This document shows, piece by piece, positions 26,301 to 41,300 of a stretch of 52,489 nt of DNA. The DNA comes from Candidatus Phosphitivorax anaerolimi. GTDB lineage: Bacteria > Desulfobacterota > Desulfomonilia > UBA1062. The position numbers and the translations under genes were made by a program. Below the pieces are notes generated by a model that saw nothing but the letters and a program-made list of their open reading frames with translations, searched no databases and was not told the origin of the DNA. Every line of letters begins with the position of its first letter. Position 1 is the stretch's first letter. The DNA is taken from contig MPOS01000003.1 in NCBI GenBank assembly GCA_001896555.1, forward strand, positions 1 through 52,489, written 5' to 3'.

Positions 26301-29300
26301 CTAACGTTCAACCTGACGGGAGACATCGATGTCATCGACTCGGCCCGGATCAGGGTCTTCGAGGGCGGCCAGTGGCGGCAGATCAGCCCGGTCAGCGTAG
26401 TCCGGACAACGGGAATCGCGACCATGAGCATGGAGCTGGGCTATCTCTGCGATGTACCCGGCTACAACGGGGAGAGTTCACTGGAAATCCCCGTCGTCCT
26501 GAGCGTGGGCTATGACGCTGTGGTCGACTTTGCACGATTCGAGAGGCAGTTCACCCTGTATAAAGACTTCACCCCGCCCGATCTCAGGATCGTCTCGCCC
26601 AAGGACGGCGATTACGTACCAAGGGGCCGGCAGGTCGAGATGATTCTCCAGTCGTTCGACCGCTACGGGATCGACCGGGTAGAGGTATGCCTCGACAGCT
26701 CCACGGCCGGGATCTTCGACGATCTCCTGGCGTGCAGTGTTCTTGCTGACCCGACCGTGTACCGGTTCACGGTGCCTGAGGATGCGGAAGAGCCCATCAC
26801 CCTCGCCGCTCGAGTCTGGGACCTCAACGGGCTCGTGAGCGAGCCGTGCACCATCACCGTACAGCCCTTCGCGCCGGGCGACGCCCTTCCCAAGGTCGCC
26901 ATCCTCTCACCCGCCAACGGGGCATCGTTCCATGCGGGCGAAGAGGTCGGCTTCCGGCTCCTGATGGAGGATGTCTCAGAGTCACGGCTGTATTTCGATA
27001 TCGGCGGCATTCAGGACGACCCGGGCAACCCGCCCCCGAGGACCATAACCCGTTCAAAGGATGAGCCAGCGGTATTTACCCTGAATTCGGTGATTCCGGT
27101 GGTGTCTGAAGACTGTGTCGTAGTGGTGCGGCTCGAAGCGGTATCGGGAACCAACGAGCTGGTGAGCCAGTGCTACCTGAATGTATTCGCGGACGAGGGT
27201 ATCGATGAGACACCGGTGATCGACATCTCCCCTGCCTCACATGCGCTCGCCGGCACCGAGCTTTGGATCAACGCGGTCAAGCCCGAGGGCATGGACGATT
27301 ACGATGCCGGTTCGTACCTGCACATCGAAGAGATCGGGATACCAGGGACCACGGTCGACTATCCCATGGACAGCGGCCTGCACCGCTATCCCTTGAGCAC
27401 CGCCACGAGTGCGGTGGCTATCGACGCCTTCCTGTACGACCGCTCCGGGCATGTGAAGCACGAAGCCAGGCAGGTGAGCAGGTATCCCTATTTCTCGGGA
27501 GACTGGACCGTTTGCCATCAGATCGGCGACAGTGCCCGAAGGATAGGCTCCGTTGCCGTGGTCCCGGGATATATCGGAGGAGCCGTCTGGTCGGAGAACG
27601 ATATCGTGGGCGGCTACCGTATCCGGAGCCTCTCCGGAACCATCCACGAGTCGACAACCGGCAGGGTGGAGTCCGTGTTCTTCAGCGGTACCGGCCTCGT
27701 TGCCCAAGTCGAGGACAGCGGGCAGAGCCATGTGCTGTTCCTGCAGCTCGAACAGGGTATGTTCGGAACTCCTCTGACAGGCAGACTCAGCGGTGAGGTG
27801 GTCGGGGCACATGGTTCCGTGGTTTTCGTCCGTAACGGCGATCTCATCAGCGGCCTGTCTGCAACCGTGGACGGGTTCGTCCCCATCACGGGTTACACCG
27901 TTGACGAGCCGATCCTTTCACTCTCTCAGAGCGACCGGTGCATCTTCGTGCTCACCTCTTCAGGACTCCAGGCCCTGGAAATGACCGAGTCACAGACAAT
28001 GCCCATGATCGTACAACGCTCAACCTATGAGGTCAGCGGGTATGAAGGCGTTAGTGTGTCCGGCGGACATCTCCTGCTCTGGCGGGCAGGAGAGGTGGAC
28101 AGGTATGTCTTGGCCTCTGACGGAAGCATCGGCGAACCCGATCGGAACATGCAGGCGGGCGGAACGGTCGAGCATGTGCTTGAAGACGGCGAGCTCCTAT
28201 GGATCTACATCTTGGACGAGCAAGTTGGCGATCACTGGCAGGCCTGGCTCGACGGCGAGCACGTGGCCAATCTGAGCGGCACGGGCGAAAGGATCGCCCT
28301 GACCGCGGGCAGGATGTACCGTGTCATGGAGAGCCCGGCCGGAGACAGCATCCAGTATCGGGACATCAGTGTCACCGACCAGTCGCAGCCGCTGAACCTT
28401 GCTGCATATCCTCTCCCCACCGGCGTTCTGATCTCAGGCCCGAGCGATGACCCGTCCATGGGTCTGGAGCAGGTATACTTCACCGGTGAGGATGGTGCTC
28501 TCCTGCCGGCGGTGTATTTGTGGTACACCGGGCAGTACGACGGGGTGTCCGGAGAGCAGGTGCCCCACGGCCGGGCATGGTTCATCCGCCATGCACACAC
28601 CGGTGCCCGGGTGACGGCCCATGCAATCAGCCACAGCGGCACATCGCGGGAGCAGGTCATCGATACCCCGCTCACTCCACAGACCGGTACTATCGGTCTC
28701 ACACCCGCAGATGGTTCCTGGATCGCCGCGGGCGCTCACATACCGCTTGCAGCGGAGATGGATCAGACCACGCTGACAGCCGATTGCCTGTTCTCAGCAG
28801 GCAGCGACGCCGCCGGCACCATTGCAGGCACAAGCCATCTCTATCGCTGGCTGACCGTGCCGGATTCGGGCAGCGTAGAGGTTTTATGCTCCATAAATGC
28901 AGCACCTGCCGCCACAGCAGTCATCTCTGCCATCGACAACGACCCCACCCTGGCCGCGGTCACCATCGGCTCGGTTGCGAACAACCAGTGCTTCCCCGAG
29001 GGTGAGGTCATCAGCGCGACATACCGGGTTCTGGCCCAGGAGGGCGCCCCGGATCTGAATTATGTGGAAATCACGCTCATCGACTATAATGGCAACGAAA
29101 AGGCGCGCCTGCACACCGGGCAACCGGAAGGCGCGTTTGCGCTCAGGCTGCCCGATGTTCAGGCGCAGGAGCCCTGTGAGCTCAAGGTGCGGGCCTATTT
29201 CGGGCCGCAGTATCACTACAGCGAAAATGTCTGCAACATCAGGGTGACTCCCAGGGTGAGCATGCCTGTGCCGGTCATCGACGGATTGCCCGGATCGGTC

Positions 29301-32300
29301 TACCCGCAAACGCGGCTGCGCCTCGAGCTCATGCAGCAGCTCCCGGGCGGCCAGGTCAAGGCACTCGGGACCGAGTACAGCGCCTCACTCAGGGTGTTCC
29401 GGGATGACGAGACGATTCCCGTTGCCTCTTCCGACCGTGCGGTGCTGAACATGGACGTGCCGGCGGATACGGCGGTTCTGACCATTGTCGGGCAGATCTA
29501 TGATGCATCCGGAAACTCCCGCGAAACCAGGCAGCGGATCTTGGTCATCGACCACCTGCGGTGTGTCCCGGCAGCGCAGACGCTTGTGTATGACGCCTTC
29601 CTGCCCACAGTGGGCGGCTACTGGTATGCGAATGGGCATGACCTCTCGAACCACTCGGGCTTTAACCATGCCTTCGAGGCGCCGGTGACCGCACTTGCAC
29701 ACCTGAGCAGCAACCTGCTTGTCGCCCTTGAGGGAACGGGTCTCGTAATCGTGGACCTCGAGCAGGGATTCCGGATGCTCGGAAACAGAAGCCTCTCTGC
29801 GAGGATCGAACACCTGGCGGCCAATGAACAGCACATTGCAGCAGCGACCCGGAATTCCCTGCTGCTCTACCGGGTGAGCGGCAATGACATGGAGCATTTC
29901 AGAACCCTGGCCATGCACGGCGAGATCCTGGATGTCAGGCCGTACGGCGACGCCTTCGTGGTGCTGACCTATCACGAGCTGCGCATGATCGATGCCAAGG
30001 GGAATACTCTCTACACCGCCCAAGGCAGCGAGTTCAGGGCCATGGCGGTGCACGACAGGGAGTTCTACGTGCTCGATGCGTACGGCGGGCTGACGAAATA
30101 CGACTCGGACCTTACCCCGCTGGCCTCATTGAGCCGGGCTGGCGGAGAGCGGATGGTCGCTCTCCACGGCTATCTGGTCCTGATGGACAGCGTGTCCGGC
30201 ATAATCCGGATCGTGGATGTCGGCAGTCGCAGCCGTATGGAGCTTGTCGCCTCATGGCCCGTGGACTTTGCGCCCTTTGTCGCCGATGCAGCCGTCTCAT
30301 CCGGAATGATCTTCTCGGGCGATGCCCGGGGCACGATCATCGAGGTCGCATACCCCGAGTCCGGCTTCGAGGTGCTCTTCGATGCAGAGACGGCAGGCAA
30401 GCCCACACCCGGATATGTGCTCGATCTCGCCCTGTGCGACGGCATCATCGTGAGTGCCGCGGACAACTACGGAGCACTGGTCTACCGGCCTGACAACCGG
30501 GGCGCATACTCCCAGCAGTCGTATCCTGCCGCGGGATTCGCCGAGGCCGCGGGCAGAGCCGCGTGCGACAAGCAGCGCTGTTATGTGCTCCAGCCCAGGG
30601 AGAACCGCGTGCGATTCTTCGACCCGGCAACCCTTGAGGGAGGAGATCTCTTTGCCGGCCGGGCGTTAGTCGACCTCGCACTGACGAGTTCCCACATCGT
30701 TGTAGCAGAGGGCGGCAGCCTGTACCGGGCGAGCCGTTCGGATCTTTCAGAGCAGCCTGCGATTGAGGTCGCAGGTAGTGAGAACATTGTACGGATCGCT
30801 GCAGGCGGACACCGGGTTGCAGCGGTGACCGACGCGAACAGGATCTATCTGGCTGACATGCAAACCGCCGATGTCAGGGCCGTGGTAGAGGGCGAGGCAC
30901 AGCCCATAGGCCTCATCGCCCTGACCAACGACTACCTGTTCTACAGCCTGGGCACCGGCATTCGCCAAGTCAGAATACACGACTGCGCGGTTGTCGACGG
31001 CGGGTTGCAGGGTGCCCGGTACATCGCGGCACTGGAGTATGCCCAGGGCCTGCTGTGGTGCGCCTTCGAGCACGACGGCGGATACAGCGTCGCTGCTCTC
31101 GATCCCATGAGCCTGAGCATTGTGGAAGGCTCCATCATTGATCCGGGCACTGAGGTCACGGCGCTGGTCGTTGAGAACGATCGTCTGGCTGTCGGACTGG
31201 GCGGTCAGGGCATACGGGTCTACCTGATACCGCAAAGGCTGATGAGGGTCCAGGCGTCCCCGGATACCCCGCTCGCCGGGGTCACCTTCCAGTGTGCGGA
31301 CCTCATACGGGTGCAGATGCCGCAGTCGACAGGCGTGGCAGCGGTGCAGTACCTGATCAACGGTGAGACGGTTGCAACCTGCAATCATGCGCCGTTCGCT
31401 GTCACCATCCCCCTGCCCGCGAACCTGCCCAATGGGCAGCCCTTTGTGCTCGACACGCGCCTGGAGTGTGTCTCCGGTGCGGTGCTCAATGCCGAGCAGA
31501 GGCCGTTGTTCCTCCATTCAAAAGGGCTTGCGGCCAATGACCTGAGGGTGGAGGTGCAGGTTTCGGAGCACAGCTGGGGACCCGCCCCTCTGGAGATCAG
31601 GGCCGGCATCATCCATACCGACCATCCGATTTCACGGGTCGAGTATTATCTCTCCCAGAGTCCGATGGGACCCTACCAGTTCATCGGAGAGCATTTCGGG
31701 CCCGAGTTTGTTATCTTCCGCTACTATGACGACAGCTACAGTGGATACTATGTCAAGGTGCGCGCCATCGATGTGTTCGGCAATGCGGTGGACTCGCTCC
31801 CGAAGCGGTTCTATCGGCATCAAGACAATGCCAATCCCACGGCTAGGTTTGCAGTGACCGGCCTTGCGGTCAAGGACGGCGGATCTCGCGTGGTGGTCGA
31901 CACCGGCTACCGGGTGGCGGTCACGGTCGGCGATGCCGAAAGCGGTGTCAGACAGGCCTTCCTCAAGAGCCGCGGCAGGATCGTCAAGGCGATCTTCGGC
32001 CAGGGCACCATCACCTTGGACGATATCGCCGGGTCGCTGGGTACCCTCGTCTACGAGGTCGAGGTGACTGACAACGCCGGTAACAACTGCACTGCATCGC
32101 ATATCATCGAAGTGGTGAGCGATAGCAGCCCGGACCTTCAGATCGACAACTCTCCGGCCGCCATACGTGAGAGGACGAGCTTTGCAGTGAAGTTCACTGC
32201 CAGAGACGACGTGAGTTTGGCGTTTGCCGAGATATCCTGGAACGGGTTCACCACGCGCGTGGACCTCGATTCCGCAAGCGAGACCCGGACAGTGCAGATC

Positions 32301-35300
32301 GCCGATACCCGGAGCGAGCGTGTAGAGACTTCTCTGGAAGGCCAGTTGAGCGTCCGGGTGGTGGATAGCATCGGCCAAGAGGCTGTCCGCTCAAGATCGA
32401 TCACGGTCAATCGTGATCAGTCGCCTGACCTCTCTCTCCTCGGTGTGACGCATCCCTCGCAGGCCTTCTTCGGCAGAGAGGCGCGGATCTTTCTCGAGAA
32501 TGTCAACAGGCTGGACGACAGCGGCAGGTACAAGCTTCAGATCATCAATACGAGCAGCGGCAGCCCTGTTGTTGTATACGACAGCGCGCTTCAATCGTGG
32601 GGGAACTCGTTTACGCGCAATCTCGCCATGCCGGCTGCACATACCGGCCTCACCCAGTACCGGTTTGTCGTGGCTGCGGTGGACGAACTCGGTCAGCGGG
32701 CTGAATCGGCTGAATATGCCATCGATCTGAGGCAGGCGCCCAACCTGATCAGGTTCAGGGCGGCCAGTGAGCAGCAGAACCGGACGATGGTACGGGTCGG
32801 CGAACAGCCCCAGTACCGCGTTGAAGTTCTGGATGCCTCGGGCCATCCTGTCGAAGGGGTGGATGTAAGATGGCAGCTGGTGCCTCTCTCGGGCCAGGCC
32901 AGCACCATGGGGACAAGCGCAACCGACAGTCTCGGTTTTGCATTCCTGACCCTCAACACTTCACGGACCGCCCAGAGCTACATCCTCCAGGCAAGCCTTG
33001 TCCTGATGCCCGAGGTGGGGTCCGCCCGGCTGCCGGTCACCATCATGCCGGGTGAAACCAGGAGGCTTGCATTCGATTATCCACCCCAGGTGGCTGCCGG
33101 CGGGACCTTCACCCTGGCTGTGCAGGCCTTTGATTCCTGTAACAACGAGGTCCATGAAGACCATACCACCACCTTCACCCTCACCATGCCCGACGATGGG
33201 TTCCACTTCATACCTGACGCTGGAGTGCAGATAAGTCAGATATTCATAAACTCCATGATGGTGGAACGGGCCGTATGCACCCTGTCATCAGGCAAGGCGG
33301 ACATCGCCATCGTGGCCGGGACATCGGCAGGTACCCGCCAGATCGGAGTGGGTGCTGGCGGCGGCATAACCGTGCCTTCGGCCCTGCCGGTCACGATCGT
33401 TGCGGGCGTCCCGCAGAGCCTGGTCTTCCTGGATGAGAATCTCCAGGCCCAGCCTGCCGGTTCTGTAGCGCATTGCGGCACCAAGCAGGCGGCCCGGGTG
33501 CATCTTGCCCTGTTCGATCAGTACGGCAACCGGGTAACAAGTGCCGGCGCGGGCTGCCCGGTGAGCGTCAGCTCCACCGGAAGCGCACGCATCGACGGCC
33601 GGGAGTCTCCGGCAGAGGTCGTGCTGGTGCAGGGCATAGCGGAATTCCTTGTGCAGGACGACACCGTCGAGACTGTGACCCTGTCGATCCACAGCGTGGG
33701 TCAGCCGCTTGCAGGCATCGATACCTCGTCCGTGTTCCGGCTGGCGTTCGATCAGTCGCCGCCTCAGATCGTGCAAGCGGTCGGCGAGTCAGGCGTGAAC
33801 TCGGAGGTCCTGTACGCGAAGTTCGTCTATGACGAGCCCGTAGAGGCCAACACGCAAGGGCCTCTGGTCGAGCTGCTCCGGGATGGGGTTGTCATGGATG
33901 CATCGGATGCAATAGGCGAAGACTCCCAGACAATCATCCTCGAGCCGGCTGTGGCGATGCAACTCGGCACGGTCTACCACTACAGCACTGAGAACTCGGT
34001 GCTCGTCGCAGCAGCGAGCGGAGAGGGCGTCATGCCTCAATCCGGCGTGCTGGAAATGCCGGACTGCCTGATAAAGGTGCCGCCTGTGCTCGCGGTCTTG
34101 GAAGGACAGAGTCTGAAGGTCGTTTTCACGTTGGCCCCGGGTGTGAGCTATTCCGACATCACATCAGGACGGTACTGCATCAGTACCGGTTCCGAAGGTG
34201 ATGATATCTGCGGCGGGTTCAACTGGGCATACAACCGGACTGTGCCGATCCCGGCATTCTCGCAGTACGGACAGCCTCATGTCCAGGACGGCGACACCAT
34301 CATGCTCGAGTTTGGCGGACACATGGGCGGACGAGAGCTGCGGGTCGGCAACAGCCTGGCCCTGCAGGTGTTCATAGAGGGCCTCGACTTCGACGGCGAC
34401 GGGCTGAACAACGAGCTGGAGATCGAGCTTGGCCTGAATCCCGCTCTGGCGGACAGCGATGGTGACGGCATCGAAGACGGGCTCGACGACCTCGACGGTG
34501 ACGGGTTGAACAACCTGGCGGAGGCTGCTGCTGGTACGGATCTGCTCGTCTTCGATACAGACAATGACGGACTGGGTGACGGTGCGGAGGTATTGACGCA
34601 CGGTTCCGACCCGCTCAATCGTGATACGGACGGCGACGGGCTCTCCGACGGCGACGAGGTGAGCTCCATCCCATATTCCAGCCCGCTCAAGACCGACACG
34701 GACGATGACGGCATACCCGACAGCGTGGAGCGGCAGTATGGCCTGAACCCGTCCAACCCAGCAGATGCAGCGGCCGACCTTGACAGCGATGGACTGAGCA
34801 ACCGGGAAGAGCTCCAGCTCGGCACCGCAATCGACCTTGCCGACACTGATGGCGACGGGCTGTCCGACGGCCAGGAGGTGAACGGGACAACCCCGACCGA
34901 TCCGCTCAAGCAAGACACCGATTCTGACGGCCTGCCGGACAGCGAAGATTACGAACCCGGTACGGCCGATGGCGTGCCACCCCTTGTCATTCTGGTCGAG
35001 CCTGAGGTGCAGAGCACATTCATCAAGGGCCAAACTATCAGGTTGCGTGCATCGGTCGAGGACCAGGGCCGCATCGAATATGTACGGCTGAAGGTCGACG
35101 GGGTGCAGGTCAGAGAGACCAGCCCCGAGGGCAGTGTCCAGCAGTATGAGTTCGAGTACACGATTACACTGCCCGCAGACGCTGAGCAGACAATCATCGA
35201 GGTACTGGCGCAAGACACGAACGAGAATATCGGGACCACGGGCGAGCATGTCTTCACACTCATCGATGATCCCATGACTGCGGTCATGGGTGTGGTGGCG

Positions 35301-38300
35301 GATGCAGACGGCATCGGGGTCGGAGGGGCAACGGTCAGCGCCCACGGTTTCGAGGCCCTGACGCAATCCAACGGTGTATTCGTCATCATGAATGTGCCCG
35401 TGCTGCTGGGCGACGTACAGGTTACGGCCAGAGTGACCCGGGACGGCATCGACTACGTGGCTCGAAGCGGCCTCTACCCGCCGATATGGGGCGGCACCAC
35501 CGACGTGGGGACCCTGACCCTGCACCGTGACAAGAGCAAGGTGGGCTACTACCATGCCACTTATGACCGGGGCCAGGACTACCAGCGCCTCATCATCGAG
35601 CGCTCGGGCATGAAGCCGGTGCTTGTCCAAGCCCTTGCAACCTTCGATCTCTCGGAGATCGACATGCTCATGGTAGACACCAACCACGCACAGGGAAGCA
35701 ACTACTATTACAGCAACCTGCAGAAGGTGTTCGATTTCGTGGCCGAAGGCGGTGTGCTGATCGTTCACGAGACCGATGCGTGCGGCATCGCCTACACAGC
35801 GGAGGACGACATCCCAGGCGCACCGGGGTTGTTGGTCGACTCCACAATAAATGGCAGGGCCTGCCCGTGGTACCGGTTCAATGCCATAGGAGACGGTCCG
35901 GCAGGGCAGTTTGATCAGACACCACACACAAGTGGCCTTGCTACCGGTTTCTTTGACCGCGCGTCGCTCGGCATGGATGTGACCCCGTGGGTCTATGCGA
36001 ACGATCCCACGGACGAGCAGGTGCTTGCCATCAGCTATCCGTGGGGCCAGGGGCTGGTATACGTCTCCACCGTCCGGATCGAGGTCCTGATCCAGGAAGT
36101 CTTCCACACCATCTATGCGCCCAACGCTCTGAACGCCATGCACAGGCTCATGCAGCCCGACACCGATTTCGACGGCCTGGACGATTTCACCGAGTTCGAT
36201 CAGGGCACTTCTTCGACCAACCAGGACACGGACGGCGACGGGCTGAGCGACCGGTTCGAGGTCAGGTACGGATTCGATCCTCTGCTCGCCTGCGGAGAGG
36301 CTGAACTCGACAGCGACGGAGACGGCCTGACCAACGTGCAGGAGCAGGCCGCAGGCACCCATCCGCACAGGGAAGACAGCGATGGTGACGGTCTTTCCGA
36401 TCTGCTGGAGATCGAGTTCACCTCTGACCCGCTTTTCATCGACACCGACTTCGACGGCCTGGTCGACAGCAGGGAGTACGGTTATTATGCGGATCCGCAT
36501 GTGGCGGACACGGACGGCGACGGGTTGAGCGATTACGACGAGGTTATGGTTTACTACTCCCATCCCGGGTCCCTGGACGGCGATCGTGACGGCATGTCCG
36601 ACGCGTTCGAGGTCGAGCAGGGCATGCAGCCGGGCCTGGGGTTCGACGCATACTGGGACGATGACAACGACGGCATATCCAACCGGGAGGAGCTGCTGGT
36701 CCACGGCACCGACTATCAGGAGCCCGACAGCGACTTCGACGGCCTCGACGACGCACAGGAACTGGCACTGGGCTATGATCCGAACAACCCTGACTGCGAC
36801 GACGACGGGCTCCCCGACGGTTACGACTACGAGCCCATGGTCGCCGATCTGACCGCCCCGGTGGTCACCCTGCTCACACCCGAGCCCGACTCGGAGCTGG
36901 TCAGGGGAGGCCGGGTGCGCCTGTCAGTCGAGATCGTGGAGCAGGGGCTGATAGACGAGGTGGTATTCACGGTCAACGGTATCGAAACACGCCTGACACA
37001 GGCGCCGTACAGCATCATCGCCCAGGTGCCGGCGGATGGCGCAGACACCCTCTCCATCGAGGTGTCGGCAACGGATTACAACGGCAACACCGGTTCCACA
37101 GGCGCCATGATGTTCAGCGTAATCGACGACACCCTGATGACAGTCACGGGCCGGGTGGTAAACGAGTTCGGCAACGGTGTGGCAGGCGCCACGGTAACCA
37201 CGGCAGGCGTGGCGGCCCAATCGGACCAGAGCGGATACTTCGTGCTCGACCAGGTGCCGACCACCGAGGCGGAGCTCCAGGTCAGCGCCTTGGCGCTCTT
37301 CGGCGCCGAAGAGGTTTCCGGTGTGAGCGAAACGTTTGTTCCGAGGCACGGGGAAATGATTGATGTCAATGAGATACGGATCACTTGCCCAGTTTATGAG
37401 ACTTATAAGAGTCTTATCACAGAGGCGGATCTTAAGTACGATGGAAGTACTGAAATCAACTACATTTATTATCTGTATGATGGGAGTGGGCACATCTGGG
37501 ATATCTACTGCTGGTATGGTTACATCGAAGATGGGTCGAACGATGCATTCGACGGTGCGTATCACCTCTACGTAAACGGAGCTCTTTACCAAGCCAACTA
37601 CTCGTCAATCGTGAAGACTCGTCTGGGCGGCCGAGAGCTGACCTTCATGCCGCAGGTATTCGGCGATTTAAGCGTTCACCGGAAGATATTCGTACCTGAA
37701 AACAAGCAATATGCTCGCTTTCTTGAGATAATAGGCAATCCTACGGACACCGATCTTATGGTGACTATTCTCCTGAGCACCAATCTAGGCTCAGATAATG
37801 GGACTACGATTATTTCTACCTCATCAGGGGATACCGTATTCAATGCACAAGATGGTTACATTGTTACAGATGATTCATACAACGGCTATGGAGATCCAGC
37901 AGTTGTTCATGTATTTCGTGGTTTGGAACAATCCGGCGATAATCAATATGCGGTTTCTATAAATAGAGATAGTATCTCGGTCAGATATTCTATTCCTGTT
38001 CCTGCTCATGAACGTGTAGTGATCATGCACTTTTCAGTTCAGGAATATATTAGGAGCAAAGCTGTTGATCTTGCTCAATCTATCTATGGGCTTGAACATG
38101 AGGAATTGTTTGTAGGCCTCACCCGTGAAGAATTTATGGATGTCGTAAACTTCTCCTTCCTGAAAGACAGCGATGGAGACGGCCTCGTCGATTACCACGA
38201 GGTTCTTCAGGGCCTGGATCCAGACAGCATCGATACGGACGGTGACGGCCTCACAGATGGATTCGAGCAGAGATACGGTCTCGATGCCATCGGCACTGAC

Positions 38301-41300
38301 GAGTCGGCCCTTGACCCAGACACGGATGGTTTGACCAACCTTGAGGAGCAGGCTGCCGGAACCAACCCGTTCCTGGCAGACACCGACGGAGACAGCCTGA
38401 GTGATTATGACGAGGTCATGACCCACGGCTCGAACCCATTACTGGTTGACACCGACTGCGACGGCCTGCTTGACGATCAGGAGATCACCACAGGCACGGA
38501 TGTTGTGAATGAGGATTCCGACTGCGACGGCCTGAGCGATGGTGATGAGGTGAATATTTATGGCACAGATCCTCTTCTGGTCGACTCTGATAACAATGGC
38601 ATGGATGACCTGTTCGAGGTGGAATACGATCTTCTGAACGCCGACCCGGATGGAGACCAGGACGCGGACGGCCTTACCAATCTCCAGGAGATGAACATAG
38701 GCACCGACCCAAGGGACCCGGACACTGACGATGATTACCTCAAGGATGGCTGGGAGGTGAACCGCTATCAGACCGATCCTTTCGAAAGGGACAGCGACGG
38801 CTCCGGGCGCTGGGATATTGACGAGCTGTTCATGGACGACACAGATCCGAACCTTCCCGAAGACGATCTTGCCGATAGCAGCAACAGCCTTCGCCTTGTA
38901 GATGAAGATGGACGGTCGTGGTACTTCAATTACGAGCATCTCTACTATGCCTACAGCGGTTCGTATACGACCTTTGAGGACAGCCTGAAGCTGATCGTGA
39001 ACGGACAGGAGTACTCCACCGAGTATTGGCACTACTCCTATTACAGCAGGCAAGATGGCCGCGAGCTGGTCTTCGATACAAGAACCCTGGGCAACGTGGC
39101 CGTTGGCAGGAGAGTCTTCGTACCAGCTGCAGGCGGGGCCTTTGTCAGGTGTCTTGACATCATCACCAATCCGACCGGGGGGCCACAGGAGGTTTCTATC
39201 CATCTGAAATCCTCAATCGGTGAGTATGACGAGGCAGTGGAGCCGAATGTTCTTACAAGCAGCGGGGGCAACTCTTATAGTCCCGGAGATCTCTACGCTG
39301 TGTTCCAGGATCCCGTGAATCTCAACCGGCCCATCGGCGCACACCTGTTTGCCGGTCCCAACGCCAAAGTGCAGCCTGATGCCTCCACCAAGATAGTGAG
39401 CGGCGAGAAGGACTGGAATGTACGCTATACCTTCACCATACCCCCGGGAGAGCAACGCATGCTCGTTTACTTCCTCAGTCAGGAAGGCAGCGTGAGCAAT
39501 GCGGTCGACACCATGGAGTGGCTCCTTAATATGCCCGAAATCGCCTTGCAGGGACTCACCGAAGAGGAGAAGGCATCGGTGGTCAATATGTTCCTCTATC
39601 CGGACAGCGATCGCGACGGCATGAGCGATGAGGACGAGCTGATCTATGGATGCGATCCCGACAATCCTGACAGCGACGGCGATGGACTGCTCGACGGCCA
39701 CGATTATGATCCGACAGTTCCTGATCAGGACATCCCGACTGTCACCCTGAAGTCGCCCGCGACAGGCGAGCCGCTCTTTAGGGGTGAGACCATCCTGATA
39801 CATGCACATCCTGAAGACCCGGGTCAGATATCCACGGTTGATGTATGGGTGAATGGCGAGCTGTTCACCAGCCTCTCATACCCGAATTACTGGGTCGAAT
39901 ACGTGGTGGGCGACACCCTAGATGTGCTGCAGATCGAGGCCATCGCAACTGACTCGGGAGGCAACTCGGGCACTACAGGCATTTTCACGTTCGACGTGGT
40001 TGATGCTCCTGAAATGGCGGTGTCCGGACGTATTGTTGATGAACTGGGCAATGGCGTTGAAGGTGCTGACATCACAATTGGGAGTCTCGCGGCCCAATCC
40101 GGCGAAGACGGGTATTTTGCATTCATGGATGTATCCAGGATAGACGGCAAGATCCAGGTGCATGCAGGAACCTACTTCGGTGCACAGTACATCACCGGCA
40201 CCAGCAGCACTTTTGATCCTCCGCGTTCCGGAGATCTGAACGTGGGCACTATAAAGCTGGATACCATCATCAAGGGAATGATCAGTGAGAGCGAGTTGGT
40301 GTATGAGGGCTATGCATCAGGCGACACCTTGTACGACAGCCAGGATTATCCGTGGAGATTCGGGCGTGGCGGGTCAGTACAGTGGGTCGAGTATGATGAT
40401 TTCTACTACGGGTATGCCCTGCTTGTGGACCATACACCATATGGAATCCACAACATGGTCCCGTTGACCGGGATGAACGGTAGGGAGTTGATCTATCCGG
40501 AAGAGATGTTTGGCGATATCAAGGTCAGGCGGAAGATATACGTTCCGGAAGATCAGCAGTTTGCCCGATTCATGGAGATTATCGAAAATACTTCGAGTGT
40601 AGCACAGAGTGTGGTTATCACCTTGGAAAGCTTCCTTGCTTCACAACACTACACCGAAGTCATTTCCTCCTCATGTGACGGTTACCTTTCCTGCGATGAA
40701 GCCGGATACATTGTAACAGTGGATGTTCACGATGAGGATATGCCGGCTGTGGCCCACGTATTCATGGGTCCTGGTGAGAACCGCGTCCATAAATACACCT
40801 TATATATTGAAGACTATATAGAGGGGAGAGGCTTCATCGAAAACACCTACCACTTGCTCATCCCGGCCGGAGAGCGCTTCATAATCACACATTATTCCGT
40901 TCAGGAAAATGACCCGGGAACAGCGATCGCACTGGCTCAGGAACTGTATGCCTTTAACCAGGAGCGCTTCCTCGAAGGCATCACCCGCGAGGAGTTCCGC
41001 GATATCGTGAACTTCACCTTCTCCTTGCCTGACAGCGACTCAGATGGTCTTGCCGATGCTGACGAGGTGCCGCTCGGCCTCGATCCGTTTACTACCGACA
41101 CCGACGGTGATGGCCTTTCCGACGGATTTGAGGTTCGGTACGGCTTCGACCCGTTCACGGCCGGCGAAGAGGGCTTAGACAATGACTCAGACGGACTCAC
41201 GAATCTGTATGAGTACCTGCACAATACCGATCCTCACAGGCATGACACCGACTCCGACGGCATGAGCGACTATGAAGAGATATACATCCATGACTCCGAC

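Larger units (their letters stand above)
36852..39734 (+). repeat. Cassette 2: Ig, carboxypeptidase-regulatory-like, module A1, TSP3, module A2, TSP3
   Basis: Ig 36852-37136 ([20 protein letters not shown]), carboxypeptidase-regulatory-like 37137-37388 ([20 protein letters not shown]), module A1 37410-38159, TSP3 38160-38862, module A2 38880-39599, short TSP3 39600-39734. Base composition drops sharply in A1: the line 37921-37980 is 38% GC, against 58% in a sampled propeller line. Confidence 0.8.

Noticed and set aside
34164-36704. An 846-codon open frame on the minus strand
   Set aside because: It is the exact antisense of the Asp-rich TSP3 coding region. GAC/GAT codons read backwards as Val/Ile codons, which avoids stops. 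Its protein is low-complexity Val/Gly/Asp sequence without any domain.
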